Source: Cellvibrionaceae bacterium
GTDB taxonomy: Bacteria; Pseudomonadota; Gammaproteobacteria; Pseudomonadales; Cellvibrionaceae
Reading direction: 5' to 3'
Length of the DNA stretch: 15,481 nucleotides
Assembly (NCBI GenBank): GCA_025800435.1
Contig: JAOXRV010000828.1
Span: forward strand, 1-15,481
Shown here: positions 14,185-15,481 of the stretch, piece after piece
Numbering within the stretch: the first letter of the stretch is position 1
Layout of the letters: the number at the start of each line of letters is the position of its first letter
The notes under the pieces: model-generated
What the model was told of the DNA's origin: nothing
The model's database searches: none
What the model saw: the letters and a program-made list of their open reading frames with translations, nothing else
Program-made: the position numbers and the translations under genes

Positions 14185-15084
14185 GTCCTTGGCGCCGCCA
14201 AACCAATCCAGTAATTGGGGCAGCAGGCGAGCGAATTGGTGATGCAGCAGGGCGAAGTCCGCATCGAAGCGAGCTTGATTGTCGCCGCCACTGGCCTCTT
14301 CGGCCTCGCTCAGCAGCTGTTCTGAGAACTTCAGTCGCTTTAGACTTAAATCGTCGGCCAGTACCAGTTGCAGAGAGTCCTGCCAGTTTAGGGCCAGTTT
14401 AACCACTTGCTTACCGGCCAGTAGGTGCTGTTCTATCTCGTCGCTGAGCAAATCCTGATTTTTACAGCGGATTATACTGCCCGCCTCGCCCGCTTCACGC
14501 AGTTCGCACTCTTGTCCCAGCACAATATCGTCGGGCAGGCCCTCGCCGCGCAGCCACTGGCTCATGACAAGTGCCGGCGAATCCGCCACCTGGGGCAGCT
14601 GCAGGGGCAAGCTGCCGAGGCTGTCGCGCAGCAGTTTAATCAGATTTTCGGCCTTGGCGTGGCTGCTGGCATCGACACAGAGCCAGTGATTTTTGGTGTC
14701 CACATAGGCGTATGTGTGGCTGCTGCGAGTAAAGGCCTGGGGCAGACAGTCGTGCACAATTTCCTCTTTCAGGTTTTGCTGCTCTTTGCGGTAGACTTTG
14801 CGCTGCTCGCGCTCTTCAATCAGTGCTACCCGCTCGGCCAGTTTTTCTTTGACCACCGCTGTGGGCAGTATTTTCTCTTCTTTGCGCGCGCACAGCATAA
14901 AACACGCGCCGCCCCAAAAGCTCAATTGCTCGGCGCCGTTTAGCGGCGCAACCCAGCCGTATTGGCTGGGCTCGCGCTTGCCACAGGGGCTAAAGGCCTG
15001 CTCGGCCAGTTGTTGTTGCAGTTGGTTTTCATCCCAGCTGATAGCGGGGCTCAAACGGTAAAACAGGCAGTTCTTAAACCACAT
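14173..15084 (-). CDS. rdgC: Recombination-associated protein RdgC
   Basis: A 303-residue protein of the usual RdgC length. It is recognisable by its N-terminus MWFKNCLFYRL, the region FSPCGKREPSQYGWVAPL (31-48), the stretch running from KEEKILPTAVVKEKLAERV to QRKVYRKEQQNLKEEIVHD, and HTYAYVDTKNHWLCVDASS (123-141). RdgC forms a ring-shaped dimer that binds double-stranded DNA and counters RecA filament formation; it is linked to replication and recombination. It is cytoplasmic or nucleoid-associated. AAGGA lies about 10 bases before the ATG. The SirB2-like gene ends 22 bp upstream on the same strand, so the two are probably co-transcribed. No key region appears to be missing. Confidence 0.95.
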   Translation of the reverse strand: MWFKNCLFYRLSPAISWDENQLQQQLAEQAFSPCGKREPSQYGWVAPLNGAEQLSFWGGACFMLCARKEEKILPTAVVKEKLAERVALIEEREQRKVYRKEQQNLKEEIVHDCLPQAFTRSSHTYAYVDTKNHWLCVDASSHAKAENLIKLLRDSLGSLPLQLPQVADSPALVMSQWLRGEGLPDDIVLGQECELREAGEAGSIIRCKNQDLLSDEIEQHLLAGKQVVKLALNWQDSLQLVLADDLSLKRLKFSEQLLSEAEEASGGDNQARFDADFALLHHQFARLLPQLLDWFGGAKDEPV

Positions 15085-15106
15085 TGAGAGGTGTTCCTTG
15101 TAAAGC

Positions 15107-15481
15107 TTACAGCAGCTGCCAGGGTGGCAGCTTGGTGACCGCGGCGGCCAGCATCAAGCCAAATACAGCGATGGCGGCGAGACTGGCCCAGGCGCGTGCG
15201 GCGCGGCTAAAGCGGGGTTTTAAGGCCACCGTGCCAAGGCCGATATAAACCAGCAGTAATACAATTTTGCTGGCCAGCCAAGGCTGCTGGTGGGGGGATA
15301 ATTTTAGGCTAAAGGTCAGCGCCAGCGCGCTGAGCAGTAGCAGGGTATCGTTGATATGGGGCAGTATTTTTACGCCCCGTTGCTGCAACATGGCCGAACC
15401 GGATAGCGACCAGTAGGCGCGCAGCACAAAGCCGCAAAAGCTCAGGCTCACAAACAGTAGGTGGGCGTGCTTTAGCTGGGG
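15107..15481 (-). CDS. SirB2-family membrane protein, 5' end cut by the window
   Basis: At least 125 residues remain, with about four hydrophobic segments. The text resembles the SirB family (PF04247): SGSAMLQQRGVKILPHINDT, then a membrane helix, then ASKIVLLLVYIGLGTVALK. The frame stays open to the window edge and reads PQLKHAHLLFV upstream of a GTG codon at 15449-15451. That is the expected family N-terminus, so the GTG is internal and the true start lies just outside the window. SirB2 proteins are small inner-membrane proteins of poorly defined function, first named for effects on invasion gene expression in Salmonella. The gene ends 22 bp before rdgC and probably shares its transcript. 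Confidence 0.85.
   Translation of the reverse strand, partial: PQLKHAHLLFVSLSFCGFVLRAYWSLSGSAMLQQRGVKILPHINDTLLLLSALALTFSLKLSPHQQPWLASKIVLLLVYIGLGTVALKPRFSRAARAWASLAAIAVFGLMLAAAVTKLPPWQLL

Noticed and set aside
14425..14943. 172-codon plus-strand frame
   Set aside because: It is antisense to rdgC, which is certain, and has no independent coding evidence.

Overview
The window looks like part of a chromosome from a free-living, probably marine, gammaproteobacterium. Support comes from a CrbS/CrbR-type two-component pair, a TonB-dependent receptor, RdgC (a beta/gammaproteobacterial protein), a SirB2-family protein and moderately GC-rich coding sequence. A cellvibrionad or spongiibacterial lineage is my best guess, but that is inference from gene style only.

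Layout. Positions 1-512 carry no credible gene. They hold two long inverted-repeat elements in opposite orientation, then a short tandem-repeat tract that runs up to the start of a LuxR-type response regulator (513-1145, CrbR-like). The regulator is convergent with its probable partner, a very large hybrid sensor kinase with a sodium/solute-symporter-like membrane part (1164-4586, CrbS-like). Upstream of the kinase on the same minus strand is an AT-rich two-gene surface-sugar cassette: an O-antigen ligase/polymerase-like membrane protein (4658-5842) and a CgeB-like glycosyltransferase (5859-6890). A 170-bp imperfect palindromic repeat (6956-7124) separates this cassette from a two-gene unit encoding a GntP-type permease (9043-10347) and a secreted D-3-hydroxybutyrate oligomer hydrolase (7121-9034). 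A 213-bp divergent control region leads to a TonB-dependent outer-membrane receptor (10561-12810), which ends in tandem hairpins. After these come an orphan family-3 periplasmic binding protein (12952-13650), a potentially structured leader, an unrecognised 103-residue protein with a basic tail (13831-14142), and the convergent rdgC (14173-15084). rdgC is preceded by a SirB2-family gene cut by the window edge (15107-15481).

How the genes may work together. The most coherent unit is 7121-12810. It offers an outer-membrane receptor, an exported hydrolase for hydroxybutyrate oligomers and an inner-membrane carboxylate permease, which could form an uptake route for breakdown products of polyhydroxybutyrate. 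The receptor's substrate is not shown by the sequence, so this is a hypothesis. CrbS/CrbR systems control acetate use in other gammaproteobacteria, so short-chain carboxylate metabolism may be a wider theme of the region. The sugar cassette looks like a later insertion. rdgC and sirB2 look like ordinary housekeeping neighbours.
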